Source of the DNA: Galerina marginata
Lineage: Eukaryota > Basidiomycota > Agaricomycetes > Agaricales > Galerinaceae
Reading direction: 5' to 3'
NCBI GenBank assembly: GCA_023014335.1
Contig: JAECYW010000009.1
Location: forward strand, 2,728,001-2,792,000
Length of the DNA: 64,000 nucleotides
In this document: in pieces, positions 31,985 to 42,822 of the stretch
How the letters are laid out: every line of letters begins with the position of its first letter
Position numbering within the stretch: the first letter of the stretch is position 1
The notes under the pieces: generated by a model
What the model was told of the DNA's origin: nothing
Seen by the model: only the letters and a program-made list of their open reading frames with translations
Databases searched by the model: none
Translations under genes and position numbers: made by a program

Positions 31985-33366
31985 TGTTTCTGTTACCTGT
32001 AGGGTACAAAATTGCCTACCCATACCCATACCCATACCCATACCTGACAAAACCCGCACCCTAACCCACACAGGTCATCATACCTGTGACAATGCCTATG
32101 ATGATCTGCCTTAGTGTTGGATGGCTTTGGTTCAAGTTGATGATCACATGGATTTCATGTATGCAGCATGCTGCTTTTTGAGCCTTTCACAATTCTTACA
32201 AAGAATTAGCTAGTTTATTCTTGATATACCACATCCAAATACTTACTTTTGTCGATATTGCTGCTGCTTTTCAGCCCCTGATCCTTTGGACAATGCAGAC
32301 AGCTTCCTACAGGGTACAAAGTGATTCATGTTGGTGATGGTTGATGACCAGTTAGCCGCCGGGTAGACCGTAGCAGCACCTTTGAAATGGTATCTGAATG
32401 ACTTAGAGAAAACCAGACCAATAAGTATAATTGAGAAAATTCAATCTATTCCAATCTCTATATAACATAATGTTCAAGGACTGACAAACTTCGCGATGTA
32501 ATGATAAATTGCCATTGTAGGCACGATGCTCCCGCAGCATTGTTTGATCAGGCGAGCTGAGCGTGGTGGATTCAATTGTGGTGCTCCTCACAGCATCGTT
32601 CATGTCGGCGATCACAGTTGCGGGTGTGCCAAGTCGTCCGAGTCGCTCCTGTGGCGTCGTTCATGTTGGCGGTTGAGTCGCAGATGCAGTCGGCATTGAT
32701 CACTGTGTTGGCTGGCGGTCAAATCGTTCATGCTGGCGGCCAAGTCTAGTCGCGGTCGTCCAAGTCGCTCCCGCAGTGTCATTCAAGCAAGCGGTCAAGT
32801 TGTCCCAAGTTGTCTGAGGCGCTCCCGCGGCAACCTTAATTTTGTTCCGAGTTGTCCGGGTCGCAGTTGCAGGTTCCAAGTGGCTTGCAATGCTGCCGCA
32901 GCATCGTACATGTTGGCGGTGAGTCGCAGTCGCAGGTTTCAAGTGGATTGCGATGTCCCATGGCGTCGTACATGTAGCAGTGTCGTTGTTACTGCTGTGG
33001 GCACCGTTTGTATTGCTGGTTCTCGCCATCGTATTGCCTTCACTCGTGTTTCGGTCAGGCGGGCTGAGGATGGACATGTCAATTCTTGATGTGCCGGCTC
33101 CTGCGGCGTCTTTCTCGTCTTCGTGTACCGTAATTGTTGGGCAGCCGGGTAACCTGTGCGAGTAGAACGTGTCAGCTTGGAGGAGAGGCAAGTGGTACGT
33201 ACCCGGGATTTTCTTGACTTGCTATTCTGATACCCCATCGACCTTCCCAAGTCACTCCTCGCATCCTGATCAACCATGCCCTAGTGTAGGCTCAACATTG
33301 TTGAAGTCTTCGAGACTTGGAAGTCGGAGCGGCGAGGTTGACGGGTTTGTGGTGGTGGCTGGCAAG
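31985..33366. repeat. Non-coding repeat-rich segment
   Basis: Contains (TACCCA)n at 32017-32044. Between about 32560 and 33010 there are irregular repeats of GTCATTCAAG/TCGTTCATGTTGGCGG and AAGTCGCTCCCGC-like motifs, which keep several frames open on both strands. No credible gene is seen. Confidence 0.5.
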
Positions 33367-33458
33367 ATGTTGGTGACATGTTGGTGACGAGTTGGTGACG
33401 AGTTGGTGACGGTCATCACCAACTCGTCACCAACTCGTCACCAACATGTCACCAACAT
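33367..33458. repeat. 92-bp near-perfect palindrome (43-bp arms, 6-nt centre)
   Basis: Arms 33367-33409 and 33416-33458 are exact reverse complements made of TTGGTGACGAG/TTGGTGACATG units. The centre is CGGTCA. Confidence 0.92.
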
Positions 33459-33918
33459 TTTTGGGCAGTCTGACCGCCGTCGAGCATACGAAGCGCCTTT
33501 GCCCTCTGCTCAAACGCCGTGCTCGCTACGTTCACGCCGTCGCAGAGATGCTGACTGCCAAGGTGAGCAGCGCACTCAATCTTCCGATGGCCGGTGCACT
33601 GATATCAACGGCCAATCGAGTAGGTCTCAGATAACCCACCTGCACCTATATCAACTGCTTTCCTCACCTCCGACTCCTAATCTATGCCTTTGTGAGTACC
33701 TGCCAATATTGTCTTGTTGTTGTCTTCTTTGTAATGGGGGAGAGTGCAGGTTATAATGACAAGGGCCAGGTATGCGCTCGTATATCCATTCGCCCTTGTG
33801 TATCACTCATGTGGGCTGTACTCAGCACAGTTCTTTCAGCCCCGCCTTGGTGGGTGTTTAGCCCGGCCCCTACCTGAGGTCCTTTGTGCCGCACCATTCG
33901 CTTTACCCTGGCGTTTAT

Positions 33919-34600
33919 CATTGGCCCTACCCGCGGCCGATGATTCATTGTATTCTTACTCACCGTTGGCCCTACCCGCGGCTGATGGTGCAGCTCATTG
34001 TCGTCGTACCCGCGGCTGACAGCAGGCATATTTTTGCTCATCGTTGGCCCTACCCGCGGCCGATGATTCATTGTATTCTTACTCACCATTGGCCCTACCC
34101 GCGGCTGATGGTGCAGCTCATTGTCGTCGTACCCGCGGCTGACAGCAGGCGTATTTTTGCTCATTGTTGGCCCTACCCGCGGCCGATGATTCATTGTATT
34201 CTTACTCACCATTGGCCCTACCCGTGGCTGATGGTGCAGCTCCTTGTCGTCGTACCCGCGGCTGACAGCGGGTGTATTTTTGCTCATCGTTGGCCCTACC
34301 CGCGGCCGATGATTCATTGTATTCTTACTCACCATTGGCCCTACCCGCGGCTGATGGTGCAGCTCCTTGTCGTTGTACCCGCAGCTGACAGTGGGCGTAT
34401 TTTTGCTCATCGTTGGCCCTACCCGCGGCCGATGATTCATTGTATCCTTACTCACCATTGGCCCTACCCAAGGCTGATAGTACAGCTCGTTGTTGTCCTA
34501 CCTGTGGCTGGCAGCGGGTGTATTTTTGCTCATCATTGGCCCTACCTGCGGCTGATAGTGCAGCTCTTGTCATTGCCACACCCGCTTGGCACCTGCGGTG
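33919..34600. repeat. 123-bp minisatellite, about 5.5 copies
   Basis: Copies begin near 33919, 34042, 34165, 34288 and 34411 with TTGGCCCTACCCGCGGCCGA. Each holds a second, diverged half (TTGGCCCTACCCGCGGCTGA). Because 123 is divisible by 3, long frames stay open on both strands (33886-34665 +, 33751-34458 -). They are probably a consequence of the period rather than genes. Confidence 0.85.
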
Positions 34601-34639
34601 AGTTACTAGTGTTGAATTACAGGCTTGGGACAGGATTGA

Positions 34640-35847
34640 ATCAATTAATAATTATTGGTTACTGAGTAATTGATTACAGCTATGGCTCTAGTGAGAAGCA
34701 TAATGGGTTACTGAGTAATGTATTATGGGTATGGCTTGGGTGAGAAGCATAATGGGTTACTGAGTAATTAATTACAGGTATGGCTCTGGTAAGAAGCATA
34801 ATAGGTTACTGAGTAATTAATTACAGGCATGGCTCCGGTGAGCAGCATAATGGGTTACTGAGTAATCAATTACAGGTTTGGCTGAGGTGGGAGGCATAGA
34901 CATAGCTCAATTAAGTCCAGTAATAAATTACTGAGTAATTAATTACAGGTATGGCTCTGGTGAGAAGCATAATGGGTTACTGAGTAATTAATTACAGGCA
35001 TGGCTCTGGTGAGAAGCATAATGGGTTACTGAGTAATCAATTACAGGCATGGTCCAGGTAAGAAGCATAATGGGTTACTGAGTAATTAATTACAGGCATG
35101 GCGCAGGTGAAAAGCATAATGGGTTACTGAGTAATTAATTACAGGCATGGTCCAGGTGGAAGGCATAATGGGTTACTGAGTAATTAATTACAGCCATGGC
35201 TCAGGTGAAAAGCATAATGAGTTACTGAATAATTAATTACAGGATGTCAGGTATGGCTCTGGTGGGAAGCATAATGGGTTACTGAGTAATTAATTATGGG
35301 TGTGGCCTGGGTGAGAGGTGCAGGAATGGCTCAGGTGAAAAGCATAATTTGTTACTGAGTAATGTATTATGGGTATGGCTTGGGTGGGAAGCATAATGGA
35401 TTACTGAGTAATTAATTACAGATATGGCTCAGGTAAAAGGCATAATGGGTTACTGAGTAATTAATTATGGGTGTGGCCTAGGTGCAGGCATGGCTTGGGT
35501 ATGACCCATAATAAATTACTGAGTAATCAATTATGGGTGTGGTCAAGGTGAGAAACATAATGGGTTACTGAGTAATTGATTATAGGTGTCACTCAGCTGG
35601 GAAGCATAATGGGTTACTCAGTAATGTATTACACTGCTAATATACATTTTTAATGTAATGAATTACAGAGGGCAACTCTTCAATGAACTTGGGGTCTGTA
35701 ATCAGTTACATCTTCCGCGAAGGTCAACTCCAGGTGAAGGTTCACGTGCAGATTTTGCGTGGCGACCTCAGAAAACTGACCGGCCGACCTTTGTTTTGGC
35801 TCATTTGCCAACCTTCCTTGAACGGCGGGGAGTCTGCGTGCTGTCCC
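34640..35847. repeat. Right terminal inverted repeat made of a TTACTGAGTAA minisatellite
   Basis: Reverse-complement counterpart of 6160-7288, with the same order of variant units and the same unique end (35662-35847). From 35683 it encodes outward the same MNLGSVISYIFREGQLQ peptide that now heads the truncated F-box-like frame on the left. Confidence 0.85.
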
Positions 35848-35855
35848 GCCTCGAT
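35848..35855. repeat. Right copy of 8-bp target-site duplication (GCCTCGAT)
   Basis: Identical to 6152-6159. It lies within the codons for IIEA of the severed gene. Confidence 0.78.
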
Positions 35856-35897
35856 TATGAGCTCAATTAGTTCTTGAGGAAGTGTGGAAGTCGTCAT
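35848..35897 (-). pseudogene. F-box-like gene, 5' end severed by giant element
   Basis: The minus strand from the ATG at 35895-35897 reads MTTSTLPQELIELIIEA and then runs into the element (GQHADSPPF) and stops inside it. LPQELIELII is the canonical opening of Agaricomycete F-box-like proteins. The remaining codons are at 4786-6159. The 8-bp duplication is at 35848-35855. Confidence 0.78.
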
Positions 35898-36515
35898 CCA
35901 AGCCACTGGAACTAATGGTGCCGCTGAGCGCGAGCGCCGAGTTTTTAGAAACGAACTTACAAGAAATGGGAGTAGACTCGTAAATTTATGAAGAGTTGAG
36001 GAAAAGTGGTCGACAGAAATGTTCTGTCGCATGAGCGGGCAAGCCGGTTGGGAAACACTTACCTAATCAGGCGTGCTATCGCCCAGTGCCCACTGTCCTT
36101 CCTCATCTCTCACTTCCTTTGCCAACCTCAGAATTGTTTGGTTAATCCCCGCTCCGTAAAAGTGTCCCGTTTCTAATTAGTTTTACTGTTTACCTAGTGG
36201 ACGACACAGCAGGCCGATGACACTCTGATGATGCCGCACGCTCCCTCAGTTCCTTCCTCGGATGTGAGCCGGCTTATCTATTTGATCCATGCCAAGAAAC
36301 GCACTGGTCACCGAATTCACCAACGGAGTAAGTACTTTCGACGGAGTAACATCATTCACACGACGAATGTATATAGTACAGATTGGATACGACTGTCGAA
36401 CACTCGAATATAGTCAGTTATATGTGAGCATGATTCCACGAAACCTGCAACAATTTTCCATTAATTAGAGAAACAAAGGAAAATAGGGAACTCGCCGTAA
36501 AATTGCCTGACCAGC
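35898..36515. other. Upstream region of severed F-box-like gene
   Basis: Likely holds the former promoter and leader (minus strand). No other gene is seen. Confidence 0.45.
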
Positions 36516-38300
36516 TTATCGGACATAAATTATTTGAGGTGGGGCTGGGGCGACCTCTTCTGACAATCCATAGAAGTTACCGGTCCACTCTCCGGGATAC
36601 CGCTCATAACAAAGGTGTCCACGAATCCGTTTCTTAACGAGCAGGAGCAATACAATCTTTCCCGACGAGTATCCGAGAACGGCCAACCTAAATCCTTGGT
36701 ACATATCTTCGTCGGCCGGTATTTTGTCCCAGCAAGTCTCCAGCTTATAACGAGTGTCGCTCGTACGTGCCTTGAGCCAGTCCAACGACTGCTCTTTGCT
36801 GTATAGCGATACCGCAATTCGCAAACCATGGTTCGTAAGCGTGAAAGCCGGATCTGGGGAGGGGGCATCGGATGTCTCCAATATGTCCGCGTCAATCTGT
36901 CGGTAATCGTACTTTGAAGCACTTGGGTTCGTTTGCGAGCATGGACGAGACCGAGGCTGGTTTACCGGTCCACAAAAAGAGACTCCGGTCATTCGAACGC
37001 TCCATAATGGCCTGCTGAAGTCTGTGGAAAGCTCTCGACCCCTCGCCGTAAGCGATGGTCATGCTGACGTCGAATATACCAAGGAGACAGTACGCCATGT
37101 CTTCAACTCGCGTAGTCTGTCTCTCCGAAGCCCAGTCTAGTCGCTGCCTAATGTTGTTCAAACCAGGCTCGAAGTAAAGTAAATCGTTTGTCGGGACCTT
37201 GGTAATCTCCGAAAGCCAATCCACGATTGATTTGCCTTCGTGAGCTTTATTACCCTTCTTGCGACCCCTAATGACCTTCTTGATAGGCTGGTCGGACTTG
37301 TCGTTCGCCGTTGTCGTACACTCTTTCCATTCGGAAGTGTAGAACTTGAGCGTGGGTGGAGCTAGTAGCTCCTGAAGCGTCCAGCCCCTAGTGAACCATG
37401 GATCGTGCTTTTTATCGCTTGGCCAGACAATCGTATCCGCAAGATGGATGATGCAAATTCCAGAATTTTGGTACCAGCGAAACATCGACCGAATAGCTTC
37501 GTCGAGCTCGGCGCTGCTGGTCTTGTCGATGCAGCAAGTATCGATCCAGGCCAAGCTACACTCGTAGGAATTCTGTGCCAGCGCGCAAAAATTTATCAAT
37601 TTGACGAGGCCAGTGGAGTGGGGGATATGAGGCAAGAGTTCGATGAGTTGGGAGAGGAGAGGGGTGCCCTGCGCCGATGACGCCTGATCATCACTTAGCT
37701 CGAGTAGTTTGTCGATGGTTTGGCTGCTCGTAAGCTGAGCCTTGGAGTGGGTCTTGATAAAGGAAGGGATGGCGCCTTCCGTTATTCGGCGAAGTTTGAT
37801 TATGTCTTGAAAAGGCATCTCGTCTTTGGACCACCGATGCGACAGGATTGCAAATTTAGCACTTTCTTTCAAGACGGCAGACAGGTAAGCCTCTGGGTTA
37901 ATTTCAGGTTTATCCCACTCTGATTCTGGTCTATAGCGCTTGAATTCGTTTATGTTCTCCAAGACCCACTCATCCAATCGAGGCTCCACAATTTGACGGA
38001 TGTCGTCGGGTCCAATGAGCCGCATGCTCGGAAGTGATATCAGGCGTCTTGGGACTTCGTTTTGCAAGAATTTTGTGGTGAGTATGAACCGGTCTGTAAC
38101 AAGTCAAAAACGTTCTGAATATTTTAGGATTTTTGTACTACCTCGTATCGTGTCTGGATTATGAGTCGTTGTGAGCAAACGTGAACACTTGACCGATGAC
38201 TTTGATTCTCACACCACCCATCCAGCGTAAACTCGTTCCCGTCTTCTTTTGCGATCAAACGGCTGATTTTCCTTTGCAGCTCAGTCTCGGCTTCATAAGT
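36516..38300 (-). pseudogene. HET-domain gene, subfamily A, frameshifted
   Basis: Exons on the minus strand: about 38213-38300 (TYEAETELQRKISRL, ending FTLDGWY), a 12-nt micro-exon 38143-38154 (TIR), and 36516-38093. HET motifs: AILSHRW, LAWIDTCCIDKTSSAELDE, then FTRGWTLQELLAPP. These are the usual three blocks of the heterokaryon-incompatibility domain. Near 36911-36917 the frame breaks right after PKCFK. The C-terminal continuation YDYRQIDAD...IIYVR runs in another frame and aligns with the intact paralogue at 61184-63022. No in-frame ATG was found in the visible first exon, so an upstream exon is missing or the gene is dead. HET proteins trigger cell death after non-self fusion in ascomycetes; the role in basidiomycetes is unproven. 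Confidence 0.8.
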
Positions 38301-40266
38301 CTTTGTGCTGGAATCAGTATCGCGCTAAGCTTCAGTTTAGGTCACAAACCCTATTGTGACTGGGAGCTTTCCCAAATGTTTCCCTGTAATATTTGGATTA
38401 GATCTCGAGCAGCGTATAAGTTTATGTGGCTCACTCTTCGTTCATTGCCTGGACAAATCTCTCGGTTCCAATTCTAAACATGGTTCGACGCGCTAGGGAG
38501 GATAGTAATTCGGGTGGTGAAGGGGTTCAGAGTATAAAGAACGGCGGTGCTGGAGCAGCTCTCGATTTGGGAGCCTGAATTCTGCATCTAACTCAGACCA
38601 AGCCCAGGTCCTAAAGTACGGTTGGGTATAAGTAGCCTAACCAGCAATTCTCGAAAGATTGGGAAACGGGAGGCAGATCTCGGGCAAAGCACCATGCCGA
38701 TGGTATTTCCAGGCGACCGACCAGTAAAAACCTACTAAACATACCTTCGATGGGAAAATATAACTAAAATACCTCAGCGATCCGTTGACACTCCACTGCT
38801 GAAGGCAGTTACGGCCTCACTGGCAACTCTGTGATATTTCCTCCGCTTCTGAATAAAATAGTGGAACCTAGGTGCGACCGGAACTCGGTGAGCACAGTCA
38901 GCATCGATCATCTGGCCTTCTCAGGCTGTCGTTCTCATTCCTACCTGATTTTTAGCCGCCCGCCTCCGCGTCTATATATGGGTGGGCCTCTCTCTCAATA
39001 AGCTTACAGCTTGTTCAATCCATTTTTAAATCCATGAGATAGTCCGCGGATCTGAGCTCTTACGTCGACAGCGGTGCTGATTTGGTGATTCTGAGTTAGT
39101 ACGTTTCCAAATGTATATCATACATGTATATATCACCTGACGCCATGGGCGCCAATACCTTATACGGATGGTGTCAACTGACAGGTCTTTCCAGGTCACG
39201 ATGTGCTCGTTTCTTGCGCAAGCCTTCGGATCTGACAGCACTCCGAGTTCTTGTCATCGTGATTCCTGTAACTCTGGAGGTTTCTGCCCACGCCTTCCAC
39301 TCTTAGCGCTGAGACTCCGTACTCGAACGGTTAATCTCACACCTGTGCGAACTTCGGCTATATATTGCTTCTATAGGCATTTGCTCCCCATAATCAGCCT
39401 CTTGGTATGTTCTTGTGCCGAGTACGATTTTATCTTGGACTGAATGTGTGAATCCCCGGTCTTGCGGTCATGGGTTATACTATTTCACATTGAAAACAGA
39501 CGGTATAGGGAAAGTCGGATGGCACTTGGAAATTCCTTCATACAAATCTAAATTGGCACTTTGTACTACCATTAACAATCCTGACATGAAGACTCAAAAA
39601 ACTACGAGCCTCTCTGCTTACTTACTTATGTCCACCTCCGGGTCGTTCATGTGCTTTGGGGTATACATCTGCAGTTTTGGCTACTCAAACACTTTTCTGT
39701 CCTCTAAACACTTCTCTAGGATGTGTCCTGCGCGGCGTTCTCGAATCAAGATGGCCAATTTTGGTCGTCCTGTGTCGTGGGGAATTGTACAGTCTCGGTA
39801 AGTTTTTTTTCTAGTATCCTCTCAAATGTCCTCTCAAATGTCTCCCCAAAACAAGGCTATACACGTGTAAATAGGGGTGGCTTCGATTCAAGCGCCGCTC
39901 CGGCCCGTGGGCGTCTAAATTTAGGTGGGAAACAGACTGTCTACCCCAAGTCTACCCATGTTCGGGATAATGCATGGACCTCGGAGAGTTGAATTTATCA
40001 TTGATTCTTGACAGCAGCGGGGGAAAGGGGTAATATCTACTGCAGCCTAAGCATTGGAAAATACTGTACATAGAGCCATTACCCCCCTTCACACCAATTG
40101 ACAAAGACCTCTCAGTGAAATCAGTGGCTTATAGCTAACCGATTGAACAGAGAGTTCATGATCATGCGCCGTACATTAGCAGTGATTCTTATCTATCAGA
40201 TAACGAGAGTTGATAAAACTATAACTATTCGAGAGAATCCTTGAATATTTCTTTGTCGTTCAGTAT
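38301..40266. other. Gene-poor spacer, about 2 kb
   Basis: Only short frames (for example 39415-39801 +, 39168-39443 +) without exon signals or known motifs. I see no RNA gene or repeat. Confidence 0.45.
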
Positions 40267-41247
40267 TCAAAGTTCGTGATTATCATTAAGCTCTAGTTGT
40301 TCCTGAGACTCTCGTTCCCTCTTTTTCTCCTTACGTAGCCCTTTATAACTCTTCTGCAGCTCCTCGATCGTGCTGATGAGCGGGAGGAGGACCAAAAAGA
40401 CAGCAAGCAACTGCCCAAAGGTCCACTGCGACTCACCGGGCTGCACCAAGCCTTTGCTCCGCTTAATCAACACCTCCGTACTAGCAATGAGGAGGATTTC
40501 CACGCCCACCGCCGAAGGGAGCAATATGGGCCATATCAGCTTGATCAATGGCTCCCAGTCCATGGCGAGTGAATTCGAGGGTGACTCGGGTCTGGGCGGG
40601 GCACGACGCGCCTGACGGCGCAAGTAGTATTACATAAAAAGGATGCCTATGGGCGGAAGCGCCGCTGTTATTGCGCCGTCCCAGTAGAGGACGAGCGCTG
40701 CGTTCCGGAGCCTATGGTTCGTCACGGGGATGTTGTACCCGAAGACGAGGACGAACGTCCATGGAGTGCATTCCGGTTGGCTCCCGAACGTTTTTACGTC
40801 GTTCCAAACCCATATCCCGAGCCCCGCGACGGCTGTGTAGTGCACCGAAAGAGCAAGTACCTCCAAGTGAAACTTCCGGAAGACCCTCTTGGACTCTTTG
40901 TACCACCCCAACAGCGACGACCCCGGCTTGATGTTGAGCCCATAAAGCGCGACCTCGCTCGGTATGAAGGCGATCCAGCTAAGCGCAAGCACGATGTTCG
41001 CATGGTACACGCTGAGCCCGTACGTCCTAGCCTGAATGACGGCGGAGACAAGCAGCGCGGAGGCGGTGAGCTCGTTGGTAATGATGATGTTATTGATGGC
41101 GACCTTTTCTTCCATCGTGATCTTGCCATCCACGGCGAAGATGACGAGGGAAATGAGGCTGAGGATGGCTTGGGCGTAGATAGAGATGCGCACGCCGATG
41201 CCGGAGATGTCAGGGTTGGGCTGGATACATGCTATTGGGGAGGACAT
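40267..41247 (-). pseudogene. Multi-membrane protein gene with one in-frame stop
   Basis: The frame starts MSSPIACIQPNPDISGIGVR at 41247 and runs with hydrophobic segments (YAQAILSLISLVIFAV; IVLALSWIAFIPSEVALYGL; FHLEVLALSVHYTAVAGLGI; WTFVLVFGYNIPV) to GILFM. A TAA follows at 40630-40632, then YYLRRQARRAPP in the same frame, another membrane block (LIWPILLPSAVGVEILLIA; FGQLLAVFLVLLPLI) and a stop at 40267. The two halves make one protein of a common Agaricomycete hypothetical family, of about 325 aa. The only exclusion would be a 22-bp intron, which is too short and breaks frame, so a nonsense mutation, sequencing error or readthrough is more likely. Confidence 0.65.
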
Positions 41248-42822
41248 GGCGGTAGGTGCAACTGCATTATGGGTTACGGAGAAGATTTTAAGGCGACGAT
41301 TATCTGTGCGTCAGCTATGTTCGTTTTTTTCCCATAGCGCGTCATAGATAAATAAAAGTAGAATGCCATGTACTATGTAGCACTATACAGCACTACTAGG
41401 ATCATCAAAACTCCCACCCACGTGAAACGTGAGAGGAGGCCTTCAATTCGACGTTCTCCTGCAGTGGTATAATTAGCATATAGGGGTTATGGTGGGGGGG
41501 AGACTCACATTCAAAAAAGCGTACACAAGAACTCTTACTCTGAATCTGAAGGGTGTCCTTTTGATTTCTTCTTTCCCACTCCCGTTGTGCCTCAGCCATC
41601 TGCTCGGTAAAGATATCTGTCATGTGAGAAGAGAAGCGCAGGCCCAGCATACCTTGCAGCCAATGGTGGATATGGGTGGTAACACCTCAACAGCTGATAA
41701 CGCAGCATCAGCGGCGAAGATGTGAGGAATAAGCGACAGGTGCAGGGGTGAACAGTAATTGCGTAGACAAGTCGGGATGTGGTCGCTGTGGTCGCATGAG
41801 TGCAAAGCTTGTCTGAAGAGGAACTGGTGGTGGTGGTACATTCCGTTGAACAATAAAGCTCGACGTCTAAAGTCTTGATTGGAAGGTCCCGGCATAGGCA
41901 GCAAAGGTGATTGTAGCTAGCCGCAGCGCCATAGATCACAGGTCGTGGACGTAAAGGGATTCCCTTCCTAGCACTAGAAAAAAATGATGTTTTAAGTCGT
42001 CGACGATCATTGCAAACACGAATGAAGTTCGCCTTTGCTTACCAACGACCCGGTTTAGCGTCCTCGACCGTGAGGACTTCCCGGTATTCAAACTGACGGT
42101 TACAGGTAATGCAGATGAACGCTAAAATTCTCCCGACATCCTTGTCTATCAAAGAAAAAAGGTGGTGAGGAGAGATAAAGTGGCGGCTTAGAAAGATGTG
42201 TTGGTATCTGTCAAGCAAGGCTTCAGATATTGGAAGCAGACAGCGAGGAAAGAGTCCTACCAAGAAAGAATCAGAATGGATAGCATATACGATGTTGGAC
42301 GCACAGAAAGGTGCTAGACGACGGGTGAAGCGATGTCGGTGTCAGTTGAAGATGCGAAGAGTCCGCCCGGGCGACGAGCGGTGCGAATTCCGGAGCTCTT
42401 CATCCCATTAAGGCAGGACCGACTATAAATAGCATTTCCTTGACCCTCAAACCAGAAAACTATTTTGGACTACTCTACTGGCGAAATGGATTTCACCCGT
42501 GAGTAGGTGGTACCAGTTCTGTGCTGTTTCTGATCTTTGGCATTCTGCATTCTAATTGTCATTATCCAGATCTAGATACGCAAATCCTATATGTCAACAC
42601 CAAGCCTTGAAATAGCACTGACGTCTGCTTTAGACTACTTACTGTGTCTAACGGCTGGAACACGCGCCAGCGTCCAGTCCATCCACTAGCATCTTGAAGA
42701 TTCTTGATAAATACCTCTCAGTAACCTCTTATCGATCACAAATCGTGCAATTCACTTCCAATCTGCCTCGCGCAGCACCCAACACGTTTGCAAATCTGTC
42801 ACGACCATATTCGTCATTCAAC
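41248..42822. other. Region with a possible small minus-strand gene, unresolved
   Basis: On the minus strand exon-like pieces occur: KDVGRILAFICITCNRQFEY and REVLTVEDAKPGRW (about 42044-42140), ending at a GTAAGC donor, and WLQDIFTEQMAEAQREWERR (about 41560-41640) after a TGACAG acceptor. The exons between are ambiguous. On the + strand, 42486-42498 plus 42572 onward could encode a 17-residue peptide, MDFTHLDTQILYVNTKP. Neither is a confident gene. Confidence 0.3.

Larger units (their letters stand above)
6160..35847. mobile_element. Giant (29.7 kb) inverted-repeat DNA element inserted in an F-box-like gene
   Basis: It is bounded by an 8-bp direct duplication and by inverted ends. The ends share GACTCCCCGCCGTTCAAGG and then over 1.1 kb of near-identical inverted sequence (left 6160-7288; right about 34720-35847). 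The outermost 13-14 bp of the two ends match only partly. An 8-bp duplication is known for hAT and for KDZ-type (Kyakuja/Dileera/Zisupton) transposons. No transposase frame is visible, so the element looks non-autonomous, decayed, or mobilised in trans. Contents: nested inverted repeats, small genes, helicase remnant, DUF6699 gene, and a young Ty3/gypsy element accounting for 9.4 kb. Without that retroelement the giant element would be about 20.3 kb. Class assignment is inference; the insertion itself is supported directly by the sequence. Confidence 0.75.

Noticed and set aside
32017..32044. Interstitial telomere repeat
   Set aside because: TACCCA repeats differ from the TTAGGG repeat usual in basidiomycetes and number only about five.
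33886..34665. 259-codon repeat protein
   Set aside because: The frame is explained by a 123-bp period divisible by three; an equally long frame exists on the opposite strand.
6160..35847. Giant element as a Starship (tyrosine-recombinase element)
   Set aside because: Starships are known from Pezizomycotina, lack long inverted repeats and carry a DUF3435 captain gene at one end. None of that is seen here.
40714..41337. 207-codon frame on the + strand
   Set aside because: It is antisense to the membrane-protein gene, whose hydrophobic pattern and start are convincing.
42694..42822. Upstream ATG as start of the HET gene
   Set aside because: The extra 43 residues have no counterpart in the paralogue, which starts MPALDDDWE; kept only as an alternative.
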